A DNA stretch of 64,000 bases, taken from Thinopyrum elongatum. Taxonomy: Eukaryota; Streptophyta; Magnoliopsida; Poales; Poaceae. Below the pieces are notes generated by a model, which was not told the DNA's origin, ran no database searches, and saw nothing but the letters and a program-made list of their open reading frames with translations. Of the stretch, positions 23,701 through 33,959 are shown piece by piece. The stretch's first letter is position 1, and each line of letters starts with the position of its first letter. The DNA lies in assembly GCA_011799875.1 (NCBI GenBank), contig CM022302.1:526456228-526520227 (forward strand), written 5' to 3'. The position numbers and the translations under genes were made by a program.

Positions 23701-24402
23701 CCTCCCCAGAGTCAACAAGCAGTGGGGTATGATCAGAGATCGCTCGCGACAACGCTTGGACCGTCACCAGAGGAAAGTTCTGCTCTCATTCCACACTGGT
23801 GAGAACACGATCCAACTTCTCATAAGTTGGATTTGGCAGTGTGTTGGACCAAGTAAATTTTCTACCAGAAAGTTTGATCTCCCTGAGATCCAGGCTTTTG
23901 ATAATTGTGTTAAACATAAACGACCATCTGCTGGCAAAGTTATCATTGTTCTTTTCGTCCCGCCTTCTTATAATGTAAAAATCACCCCCCACCAGTATTG
24001 GGAGCCGTCATCTTCGCAAATACGAACAAGGTCAGCCAGAAAATCTGGCTTTATCTCAGGCTGCGCAGCTCCATACACTGCCACCAGTGCCCATTGGAAA
24101 CCATCAACCTTCGATCTGACCCGAAACTTAACCGGAAATTCTCCCAAAATGACGTTTCGAACCTCCAATGTTTCGCACTTCACCCCAAGTAAAATCCCAC
24201 CGGATCTTCCTCTTGGGGGTAAGCAATGCCAATCAAAATCAACTCCTCCTGATAAAGTTCCAAGAAATTGAGAGGTAAAATTATCTCTATCAGCTTCAGA
24301 GAGGGCAATGAAATCTAACTTGTGTTATATAGATACATCCACCAGAAACCTTCGTTTAGCCAAGTCTGTCAGACCTCTGCTATTCCAAAAGATTCCTTTC
24401 AT
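20730..24402 (-). pseudogene. LINE ORF2: endonuclease, reverse transcriptase, zf-RVT (broken)
   Basis: ORF2 starts at ATG 24402 (MKGIFWNSRGLTDLAKRR), the start of an EEP endonuclease. A TAA at 24325-24327 and frameshifts near 23985, 23770 and 23250 interrupt the endonuclease and linker (SDHTPLLV is visible). The RT has NNKAPGPDGFPAEFYK, FRPICLLNV, KVDFEKAYDKVEW and KGLRQGDPMSPILFN. A TAG at 22335-22337 stands directly before the catalytic YADD, probably replacing a Gln codon. The next segment (22334-21081) has PFTYVGIPID, WDIICRPKDQGGLGI and a terminal Cys/His zinc motif (CSFCDHDESIKHLFLDCP). A TGA at 21081-21083, probably an old Trp codon, cuts off the last ~110 residues (WAIWNCRNDLVFN). In life it would nick DNA and prime reverse transcription at the target. 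Confidence 0.92.
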
Positions 24403-27400
24403 TTTTCATCATAGAATTTTTTAATGGTCCGGATTCTAGCACTTCTGCGCACCGCTGAAGCCGGATAAATCTTCCGGTTCCACTTGCGCTTAGGCTTGTA
24501 TTGCTCATCAACTCGGTCCATACAACCGAGCTCAGTGAGCTTACACACCTCCGAAGCGACGGGAGTTGAAACCCCCTGAGAATCAAAACTCTCGTCCTCC
24601 TCAGACCGGGCGGGAGAAGGCGCAAGGTCCTCACAAAAACTATCAAGAACCCTAACACCCAATGCATCAATTTCTGAGTCATTTAAAGGTTTAATAGCCG
24701 CTAAGTTTTGAATCATCTCCATGGCTCGCTCAGCCTCAAGATCAAGTAGGTCATTAACAGAATTAGCAATTTCTTTTCCATTACTACCGAGCGAGACTCC
24801 CAACTAATTTGCATTATTCATAATATCATCCTCAGAAAAATGCAAAATAGAATTGGAAGTATTGACTGACATACCTGTAGTGACCTCAATGTCACGAAGC
24901 TTGGCCGCCCGCATGGCGCGCCCCAGCTGCAGGTCATCAACATCGGGCTGATCCTGGAGATGGGTGCTCATCCGTCGACCTTCAGACATGGGATCCGGGA
25001 TCCCTCCGAAGGCGACGATCTCGTCCCGCGTCTGTCCACTCGGGGTAAGGCCTCCTGCCTGACCCCCAACTGGACCTAACTCCACCGAGCCAGTCAGGCT
25101 ATGGCCACCTGCCACTTGCCCAACCGGACAAGCCGCATCCGCCACCACGGACACGGGCACCGAAGACCCCGTCGGGGTCACGCGTGGGCTGCAATCGGGA
25201 TTCCTCGACCGATGCATACCCACGACCGACGAAAGGCCTCCAGGTGAGTCCGCCCCCTTCGCCGAATCCATCCCCACCGATAGCTCCTCGGGGAATGGCG
25301 CCGGCACAGGGCAACGCGGACTAGTAGGGCTGGACAAGGCCGCCTGCCTAGTGTCCCCCACCACACCCCCAAGCAGAAGCTGACGAGACGAAGAAGGCGA
25401 AGCATGAGGGGTCACCCCCCTCGCACCCCCCTTGGCCACAGATGGCGCAACAGGCGAGCCCAACGGTGATAACGGCGGGGGCAACTCCTGTTCCACCGGG
25501 TCATCAATGTCAGCCCTGTGCCCCACAACCAGCTGGGGGCGGACGCCACACCGAAGGAGCCGAATCTGAGGGAGTTCATCGGGATTGAAGGGGGCGCCTC
25601 CCCCTTTCCCCCAGAACCCCCCGTCGACTGGGCCGGCCGGTCCAAAGTTGTGTTAGACCCACCGTGAGCCGAGCCATCCGCGTCCAGATCTCGCGCACCC
25701 TTACCATCATCCCCCTCGGTCATATCCATATCCGAGGTCCCATCCGTCGACTCGAACAATGAGGGACTCTCAATCTCTATCTCCAGCTCGTAGATCATAC
25801 CGGCGTGGAGCCACTTCACCGCCTCAGGAACAAGCTCAACATCCAGGACACTCACCAGCAGACGTGCCTCGCCATTAGCGCGGGTGAAGGGCATATCCAC
25901 CTTCTCAGTCTTACCAATGAGCGACCCCAGACTCCAGGTGATCAAGGTGTTCTGCAGAGGCTTAGGCGGAGCCCCCTTAAAACGAACCCAGATCTGAGCA
26001 AGTGGCGTTCCTTGTGGCTCCTTCTTCCAAGGAGCAAACTCCATGATGCAGTTAGTACTCACCACTCTGCACATGCCAACTTGAGGATCTTAGTAAGATC
26101 GTCCAGAGACGGAAAATCTACTTTATAGGTCTGACCCTCAAGCTTCACAAGGACCCACTGAAAATTTCCTGGAGCCAACTCACTCAGCTGCTGCATAACT
26201 TGAGCCTCAGTCAAAGTCCCATGCGTCACCTTAACAATACCCGTGAGCGAGACCTCCGTCGCGGGTGCTTCTGTTTCAACAGAAGGTGACTCAAAGAGCA
26301 TCAGATCAGCAGAGCAGACACCATACATTGTGACCACTGGCTTAGGCCCCAACAGTACCGGGCACTCCCCCGACTCATGCTTGGGCTTCTGACAAGTGTC
26401 ACACATCACAGTAGTGCATTCAGCCACAAAATGCCCGTCTCTCCACATCGGTAACAGGTCATTTTTTCCTTCTTCCGAGCCCATTTAGAAGCTCGCTCAC
26501 CTCCAGTCTTGTCCATAGCTTTATCGTTCGAGGAGGTCCGAGCCTTAGCAGCATCAGGCTTGGGAACCTCCACCGTGGCCAGAGCCCTCACCGTCTCCAG
26601 TGCCACGTCACTAAGGCCCTCAGCAGCCACCTCGGTCGTCTCCCCCGAGGGGCCCTCAGACGTCGGCACCGGCGGCAGTGGTGGCGGGCGCGGCAGCGGA
26701 GGTCGCCTAGCCCCTCCCCGACCGCCGCGGTTTCCGCGATTCCCGCGGTAGCGGTAGTTGGGGCCAGAAGCCCCCTCGACAAAGCCACCTGGCGGCCCGT
26801 TGAAGCCCTGGCCGAAACCACCATCACCTTGCCAAGCGTAGCCACGGCCGCCACCCGTCGACGACGACCCGCGATGAATACCCTCACCATAAGCGTCATA
26901 GCCATCATCGCCCCACCGACCACGGGGTGGGAGGCGCTCCTCCTCCATCGCGGCATACCCGCGACCTGGCCCGTAGCCGTGACCGCGAGCATCGAAGTTG
27001 CCAGGAGCACCATCCGTCGCACCAAGGTCCGGCCGCGCCCACGTGGGGGCTGCAGCGCCGCGGTGTTGGCCGGCACCCGGCCGGCAGCGCACTGATCGCC
27101 AGCCCGCGCCTGCAGCTGCTGGCCTCCAGCCGCACGGGGCTGCTGCTGCGGCTGCGTACCAGCTGGCAGCGGCTGCTACGCCCGAGTCGGCGGCTGAGCC
27201 CCCACCGTCCGCATCACAGGAGCGGGAAGTTTCGGCTGCGGCGGCTGCCCACGGTTCCCTCGACCCGCCATGGCCTCCGGCACCACAGCAAGGCAAGGAA
27301 TCCGGGTAGCACGCCCAGGCCGTCGAGCAGGGAAGCCAGGCACCCCCCGATGCGGTCGAACCCTAGCTGCCGCCACACACGTACGCGAGCTCTCGGGATC

Positions 27401-28392
27401 GATCGCATGCAACGATGAGGCATAAGGCCGACACACGACGGCTTGGGTCTGCTCCTGGGCCAAATACCCAGGAGTTGAGGAGCCCACGACCGCAGGTGAC
27501 GAAACAGGCCCGGGGTCTACTACGGCTGTGTCCGGCCCATCTTGGCCTAACAGCGCGTTCAAACGCGAGGCTCGGACCGCCCCAATCGACACCGATCCGA
27601 CGACGGCTGCGCCGCCGCACGCCCCTTCTTCCTTTTTCTAGTAACTAGAGTCCATGAATCTAGTAGTAAGAAATCCGACAAGGAAAGCGGTGGGAGACAT
27701 ACCTTAGGGATCGGCCCGATCCACGGCTTAGACTTCGACGCGGAAGGCCTAGGCAGCCCACGCCGGCGATGATCGAACGACCCGATCTCCGACGCAGGAC
27801 CGCTACGGTCATCAATGATGTCCATCGCAGTGGCCGGCAACTCTCCTAGGTCTGCCGCCGAAGCCACCACGCGACTCTCCAGCTTCGCCGGTGGCACGTT
27901 CACCCGCGAGAACACCGCGGCGCCCTCCTTGTCCTGATCATCCGACTCATCTGCAAGCACCCAAAAGCGGCCTCCGATCCGCCGCCCATCAACGTGCTCC
28001 GACTCCCGAGGCGAGGTTAAGTCCACATGCACCACGCCCCGGTGATCCAGCGATGGCGGCAGAACCCGGTCCCCGATCAGAATCGAGAACACGTCGATCT
28101 CCAGCCGCCCCCCAGCGAGCACGACCTCCTCTTCCCTAAGGTAGCGCCCGGCAAGGATGTCACCGTCCAGATCGCGCACGGTGATCCATCTCGAAGGCGG
28201 ATGTAAATGGATCGAGCCTGGTCTGGGAGACCCCGATCCACCGGCGGCAACCTCCCCAAACTGGACCTGCCAACGCAGGTGGCAGTCCCGCGCCGAGGCT
28301 GGCGCCGGCGACCGCGGTGCTCCTCCATCTGGCGGGGGATCGGGTGGCGAGGGAGGCGGGGTCGCCGCCCCAATCGCCCCAGTCGCCTCCAT
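24399..28392 (-). pseudogene. LINE ORF1: nucleic-acid-binding protein (broken)
   Basis: It starts at 28392 (MEATGAIGAATPPPSPPD) and ends in TGA 24399-24401, which overlaps the ORF2 ATG as ATGA. The C-terminal half carries two zinc knuckles: CYRCGETG-HFVAEC and the following CDTCQKPKHESGEC. The first is split by a one-base deletion near 26434. After it come a region resembling the ORF1 RNA-binding core (IWVRFKGAPPKPLQNTLI) and a Pro/Ser/Gly-rich tail with KRKWNRKIYPASAVRRSARI near the end. Further frameshifts lie near 26078, 25548 and 27580, and a TAG at 24804-24806. The GC-rich middle (26500-27400) is Gly/Arg-rich in one frame (RGNRGNRGGRGG), typical of RNA-binding proteins. It is not functional now. 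Confidence 0.85.
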
Positions 28393-28400
28393 CTCCTAAA

Positions 28401-28705
28401 GGTGTTTTCCTGATCTGTGCATGCGATGACATATCCATGCATGATTGGCTGGTTATGCTAAGAGGTGGCCATGCATGTACGTACCCTTTCGTGTGCTTGC
28501 CGATGGAGGTATCTTTCACGACACCGTCGGCAACACCAAGCAGAAGCTCCAGAGTCGTAAGCTTTGGCTGGTGCGCGCCTCTTCCAAGAACTGAAGCAAA
28601 CAACTACAGCCTCGGCATTTGCAGCGCGACGACACTGACCATATCATCATTCGTCGCCGCCTCTGCCATGGTTGGTGACATGCTAGCTCTGTGGCAACCA
28701 AATCT
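28401..28705. other. Unassigned stretch right of the LINE
   Basis: A short plus-strand frame (EVSFTTPSATPSRSSRVV...) covers it, but I do not recognise it. The first bases may still be LINE 5' UTR. Confidence 0.3.
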
Positions 28706-29866
28706 TGGACAGTGAGTCAGTTCCTCAAGAAACACACGCAGGCGCTTTGTCTCTCTCCCTCTTGTTGTGTTTGTGTGCCAAAAGGAGAGAAATAAAAGGT
28801 CATATTTTTCTGACGCGGCCGACAGATTGCGTGCATACCGGAGGCGAGGAAGACACATGGCAACCACACGCCGGCCGACAGTTCCTTGGCCCAAATCGCG
28901 CGCGGCATCTTTGACGGCCCCGTGCTTGCCGGCATGGACGACGGCCGCTCCTAGACCTCGCCTAGGTCCGTCCACGATGACGTTGGCGCTCAGCGCCAGC
29001 AGGATGATCGATCTGGTTCCTAGATCAGCGCCGGCGGGGAGGACGGCAAGCTGCATGCATGCACAGCCCCCAGGAAGGAAGGGGCCGGGGGCGGGAACAG
29101 AACCGTCCCCGAAAGATGACGGCGGCGACCCAAGTGATTTTGTGGCCGGCCGGGTTGGTGGGTGAGGAGGAAGCCATGCATGCATGCATAGGTCTCCAAG
29201 ATGCATATGTGGGCAGTTGATGGAAGTTAGCTAGCGATTGAGGAGGCGGAGGTAATTTGGAGCGTGCAAATCGATGGAAGAGAGCGGAGGCGACAGCATG
29301 GCCGGTGCCGGTGCCCGTGTCGGTGTCGAGCTGTCGTCTGCAAGAAGAGAAGAAAAAAGTAAGCTTTTTCGAGGGAGCTCGTCGGCGGCGGCGAACGTGA
29401 TCGGGACCGGAGGCCGTGCATGCATGCATGGGCCGATTGCTTGCTCTGGACTGGATAGTCAGTCAGTCAGCGCCTTGTCTCTCTTCTCTTGTTGTGTGCC
29501 AAAAAGACGTGGTTTATTTTACGCGGCCGGCCGGCGGATTGCATGCATGCATGCTGGAGGCAAGGAAGAGGGCGGCAACCACGCCGGCCGGGCAACGTCT
29601 TTGACGGCGCCGTTGTCGCTCGGCGGCTCCTAGACCTCTCCTACCAGTACAAGGTTCGTCCACGAGGAGTACGTACGTTGGGCATGATGATCTGGTTCCT
29701 CCGGCGTGGAGTGGCGGTGGCGAGGCATGCAGTTGCACCGAGGAAGGTAGGAAGGCGGGAAGAGAAACGCCAGGAGGAGCGTGCAAATTGGAGACGTACG
29801 GCATGGAAATTTGGGAAGAAGACAAGAAGAAAGTCAGCTTTTTTGAGGGAGCTCGTCGGCGGCCTG
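28706..29866 (+). repeat. Diverged tandem duplication, GC-rich, with GCATGC runs
   Basis: Unit A (about 28706-29395) and unit B (about 29457-29866) match in order. Shared blocks are TTGTCTCTCT...TGTGCCAAAA (28748, 29472), GACGCGGCCG / TACGCGGCCG (28812, 29520), a TTTGACGGC...CTCCTAGACCTC block (28910, 29600), ATCTGGTTCCT (29012, 29690), GAGCGTGCAAAT (29260, 29779) and GGGAGCTCGTCGGCGGC (29374, 29847). Unit B has lost several blocks. GCATGCATGC runs recur at 29176, 29418 and 29541. Frames with CMHA/MHAC words are translations of these runs. I see no recognisable protein. Confidence 0.75.
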
Positions 29867-29879
29867 CGTGCGTGCGTGG

Positions 29880-30273
29880 TGAAATTTTAGGTTCCCGGTC
29901 TAAATTCAGATACAAATCTCAGCAGATAGCTTTGTCTCTAGCTTACACTGGTTACAGAGAAAGAAGGAAAAAGGAAAAGGGGAAGCCGGTGCCAGATCCT
30001 TATGGATGCCCTACGCGATCGTCCTTTACATGCTTAAGTAGGGGACAGACACACTCTGGTCCCACTAACCTGCGGTTGGGCTGGATGATTCGCTGGCCTC
30101 CCGATGACGTGACCTTCGCCCTGATTGGTCACTGTATCCCGCTTGGCTGCCGTGTCAGCATTTGCTGTAGCTACCTAAGTTGTGCCCCGCTTGGCTGCCA
30201 TGGCAGGTTTCCCTTTGCTGCCATGGCAGCGTGTTTGCTGCGTGTTGCTATGGCTGCAAATGGGACGCTGACA
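29880..30273 (-). repeat. 3' LTR and polypurine tract of the chromovirus
   Basis: On the minus strand the polypurine tract GAGGGGGAGGGGA (30286-30274) directly precedes TGTCAGCGTCCC (30273), and the LTR runs to ...CTAAAATTTCA at 29880. It includes repeated GGCTGCCATGGCAG-type words (30190-30240). No second LTR remains for comparison. Confidence 0.75.
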
Positions 30274-30289
30274 TCCCCTCCCCCTCGAG

Positions 30290-33200
30290 AAACGGCTTAC
30301 CTCCAAGCCGGAAGATCGGGAAAGCGATAGCGCAGAGAGATGGCATCCTCCCAAGTGGCATCATTTGTAGCTGATTCTGACCATTGAACGAGGAGTTGCT
30401 CGCGTCGGCCTGTTGGTGTCTCCGTGTCTGACGCCATCTACTGTTGAGGACTTCTACTGGAACTGGTTCAAAACTAACAGGTACCGGTAGCACAGCAGAG
30501 GCGGTCGTACCTGGGGAGAGAGCCTGCTTCATTTGGGACACATGGAAGACCGGATGTATCTTCGAGTTCGCTGGCAGCTCTAGTTCATAGGCCACCGGGT
30601 TGATAGCTCGCAAGACGGGAAATGGTCCAAAATACTTGAAAGATAACTTGTGGTTTGCATGGTTACTGACAGAGCTCTGGACATACGGCCGCAACTTGAT
30701 GTACACGGCATCGCCTGGCTTGAAGGATCTCTCTATGCGTTTCTTATCGGGCTGGACTTTCATTATGTTTCTTGCTCTGTGCAAATGCTGCCACAGGACT
30801 TGTTGCATCGTGTGCCTTTCTTCTAGCCAGTCCTTGAGATTAGGAATCTTGCAGGTGGATGTCGCCTCAATTCCCCAGTGTCGTGGTTCGTGTGCATAGA
30901 GAGCTTGAAACGGAGACATATCCAGAGCAGAATGATGACCAGAGTTGCACTAGAAATCAGCCAGGGAGAGGAAGTTGCTCCAGTGCTTTGGGAAAGCATA
31001 TATAAAACAATTCTAATAGATTTCCAAGCACTGATTAACACGCTCAGTTTGCCCGTCCATTTGTGGGAGGTACGTTGTACTCATCTGCAACTCTGTCCCG
31101 ATGAGCTCCTGCCAAAATCTGCTTGTGAACACCAGGTCACAATCAGATATAATGGTTGTCGGCAGACCACGGAGCTTGTACACGTTGTCCAGATAAAATC
31201 TTGCAACCTTAGCAGCCGTGAACGGATGATTCAGAGGCAGAAAATGCGCATAGCGAGTGAACTTATCAACGACAACCAGAATGCAGTTTGCTTTGCCCGA
31301 CCGAGGGAGTCCATCCATGAAGTCCATCATGACCACTTGCCATGCTACTTCTGGCAGTGGGATTGGTTCCATGAGCCCGGGATACTTGACACGCTTTAGT
31401 TTCGCCTGTTCACAGATAGAGCAGGACTGCACATAATGCTTGATCTGATCCTTCATCTGAGGCCAAGAAAATAGGCGACGAATGCGCCAATATGTCACGG
31501 GGAAACCAGAATGACCACCGCTCGTACTTTCATGGAAAGCGTGGAAGATGCGTTGCTGCAATTCAGGTGATCCTCCTAGCCATAATCTGTTGCGGAAGTA
31601 AAGCAGATTTTCAGAGATCGAGAAACGTCCTTTGGGGTTAGGGCGTTGCCGCAGCTGTTCCATGATGTTTGTAGCTTGCACGTTGTTGGCGTAGCTGTCC
31701 CTGATGTCCTGAATCCATGCCTATTGGCAAACAGATATGGCCATGGCCTGGCTGGAAGTGTGTGCACGACGCGAGAGGGCGTCTGCTGCACTATTACAAT
31801 GCCCTGGCGGCAGCAGATTTTATACCTCAAGCCGAGCAGTTCAGTAAATGCTTTCTGTTGCAATACCGTGGACAAGCGTTGATCATCGAGATGCACTAAG
31901 CCTCGTTGATCGGTTCTGATCAAACATTCCTCATTCTGCAAGTGCGGGCGCCATTGTTCCACTGCCATCAAAATGGCCAAGCATTCTTTTTCGTAAGTAG
32001 AAAGCCCTCTCTTCTTTGGTCCCAGTGGTTTACTCATGTAGGTGATTGGGTGCCCTCCTTGTTGTAATACAGCTCCGACCCCATAATTGCAAGCGTCTAT
32101 GTCCACGACAAACGGCTTAGAGAAATCCGAAAGCTGCAGAACGAGAGCTGAAATCAAGCGTTGCTGAAGAAGTGTAAAGGCCGCTTGTGTTTCTTCAGTC
32201 CAGACAAATGGATTATTTTTCTTCAGTAGATTGAAAAGTGGGTGAGCAATGATGCCGAAGTGCTTGACGAACTTTCTGTGGTAGCCTGCTAATCCCAGAA
32301 AGGTTCTGACCACTCTTGCTGAAGTTGGTGTAGGCCAGTTCTTAATTCACTCAATTTTGCTTGGATCGGTTGACACGCCCTCCGCGTTAACGACATGACC
32401 CAGATACGCAATATGTTGTTGGCCAAAAGCATACTTCAATTGCTTGACTTGTAACTTGTCGCGGCGGAGTAACTGAAGGACTTGCGACACATGTTCCACA
32501 TGTTCAGACACAGACTTGCTGAACAACAGAATGTCGTCGAAAAAGACGACGACACAGACTCACAACAGGGGGTGCAGTGTCGTGTTCATAGCTCCCAAGA
32601 AGGTGGACAGGGCTGCAGCCAGAACGAACGACATGACCCGATACTCCTAGTGCCCCGAGTGAGTAGTGAAAGCCGTCTTGTATTCTTCTCCCACCGCTAA
32701 GAGGATTTGATGATAACCAGCTCGTAGATCAAACTTAGAAAACCAGCGTGCACCCACAAGCTCATCCAACAATTCATCGATGATGGGAACGGGGTACTTG
32801 CTGACCACTGTCATGGCGTTCAAGCATCGATAATCCACACACAGCCGCCATGTACCATCTTTCTCTTTAACTAGCAAACCCGGGAGATGAGAAGGGGCTG
32901 TTAGCTTTCTGAATTATGCCTGCAACCAGGAGTTCTTTCACTTTGCGCTCAATTTTAGTCTTCAATTCAGGTTTGCACCTATACTGACACAGATTCACTG
33001 ATTGGGCTCCTTCCATTAGTGGGATGCGATGGTCACAAGCTCACCGTGGTGGCAGAGTTTTTGTCTCTTCGAACACATCAGTGTATTGTTCCAGGACGCG
33101 GAGGATCTCTGGGATGCCCCCTTCTGAACTTGCTTGATCACTGCACTCATTTAGGTGAACTATATTGCCACCGAGCCTTGCTTGCAGGAATTGAGGAGCT

Positions 33201-33640
33201 CTTGGGAAGAAATAGCAGAACATTGCTGGTGATCATTGGCGACGGCCTGCAGCATGACTGTGCCCTTGTCTGTCGGAAGTGACATTTTCTTTGCCTCCCA
33301 ATCCACGTGCATCGGACTATGGTGCCCGAGCCAACCCATGCCCAAAATGGCACCGTATGCTCCCAATGCAATGATCTTGAAATCGGTTACAAACTCATGG
33401 CCTTGTGTGATCCAGAGGCAGCGCGGGATGTAGTTGTCTCACCGTAAGATTCCACCATCAGCTACTTTCACTCTGCAGGTACGCGGCAGTTTTCATACAC
33501 CCATCAATTTAACTGCTAAACGCTGATGCACAAATGAGGAAGAACTTCCAAAATCAACCAGTAGAAGCACCTCTCGACCTTGAATCCGGGCGTGTAACTG
33601 CATGACTCCCAGGCCATCCGAGCCATCAACTGCCTTCTTG
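30290..33640 (-). pseudogene. Gypsy Pol: protease, RT, RNase H, integrase, chromodomain (broken)
   Basis: Segments in order on the minus strand: a protease remnant at about 33640-33480 (KAVDGSDGLGV, then LLLVDFGSSSSFV, where the catalytic DSG is now DFG). RT at about 32900-32400 has WRLCVDYRCLNAMTV, KYPVPIIDELLDEL, WFSKFDLRAGYHQI and the catalytic FFDDILLFSKS. RNase H at about 32313-31720 has FVVDIDACNYGVGAVLQQ and LSTYEKECLAIL. Integrase at about 31640-30900 has an H/C zinc region (HAFHESTSGGHSGF...SCSICEQAK), MDFMDGLPRSG and ISDCDLVFTSRFWQ where SDRD is usual. The C-terminal region (30900-30300) has [27 protein letters not shown] and [14 protein letters not shown], then a frameshifted chromodomain. 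Several stops and frameshifts divide it. Confidence 0.9.
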
Positions 33641-33649
33641 GATAATGCA

Positions 33650-33959
33650 AAGAGCTATCAACATGATGAACGTGACTAGACAGTAGTTCTCATGTGTTCT
33701 TGAGAACACTTTGCATTATGTAAGAGAATTTTCTGGCTTGTCCTTTGCTATAAAAAAGATTGGGCCACCTTGTTACACTTGCTACTTGTTACTTATTACT
33801 AATTATCCTACTACAAAACTATCTGTTACCGCTACTTTCAGTACTTGAAGAGAATACCTTGTTGAAAATCGCTTATCATTTTCTTCTACTCCTCGTTGGG
33901 TTCGACACTCTTACTTATCGAAAGGACTACGATTGATCCCCTATACTTGTGGGTCATCA
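33650..33959 (+). repeat. 3' fragment of an LTR (WHAM/Sabrina group)
   Basis: It ends TTGGGTTCGACACTCTTA...CCCCTATACTTGTGGGTCATCA at 33959, matching the end of the WHAM-like LTRs (50479, 63931). The 5' part is missing. It is fused at about 33650 to the truncated chromovirus and at 33960 to LINE sequence. Confidence 0.7.

Larger units (their letters stand above)
20547..28400 (-). mobile_element. L1-type LINE, nearly full length, inactive
   Basis: On the minus strand it runs from ORF1 (start 28392) through ORF2 to a 3' UTR and an A10 tail (poly-T at 20547-20556). ORF1 has zinc knuckles. ORF2 has an endonuclease, a reverse transcriptase and a terminal zinc-finger (zf-RVT) region, the standard plant L1 order. 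I could not find a convincing target-site duplication, and the 5' border just beyond 28392 is approximate. Many stops and frameshifts make it dead. Confidence 0.9.
29880..33650 (-). mobile_element. Ty3/gypsy chromovirus-type retrotransposon, 5'-truncated
   Basis: Reading the minus strand, it holds protease, RT, RNase H, integrase and a chromodomain-like end, then a polypurine tract and a 394-bp 3' LTR. Gag, the primer site and the 5' LTR are missing. At about 33650 the element stops within the protease region against an LTR fragment in the other orientation. Gene order with integrase last identifies Ty3/gypsy, and the chromodomain remnant points to the chromovirus branch (Tekay/Reina-like). 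Confidence 0.88.

Noticed and set aside
26500..27650. Multiple long open frames opposite LINE ORF1
   Set aside because: Shadows of the GC-rich ORF1 coding region. Only the minus-strand frame has zinc knuckles and fits the LINE.
28380..28460. Target duplication for the LINE with 20515-20546
   Set aside because: Only short partial matches (ACATAT). No convincing duplication next to the poly-T end.
28604..29206. 200-residue minus-strand frame as a host gene
   Set aside because: It covers the tandem duplication, its counterpart in unit B is broken, and no domain is visible.
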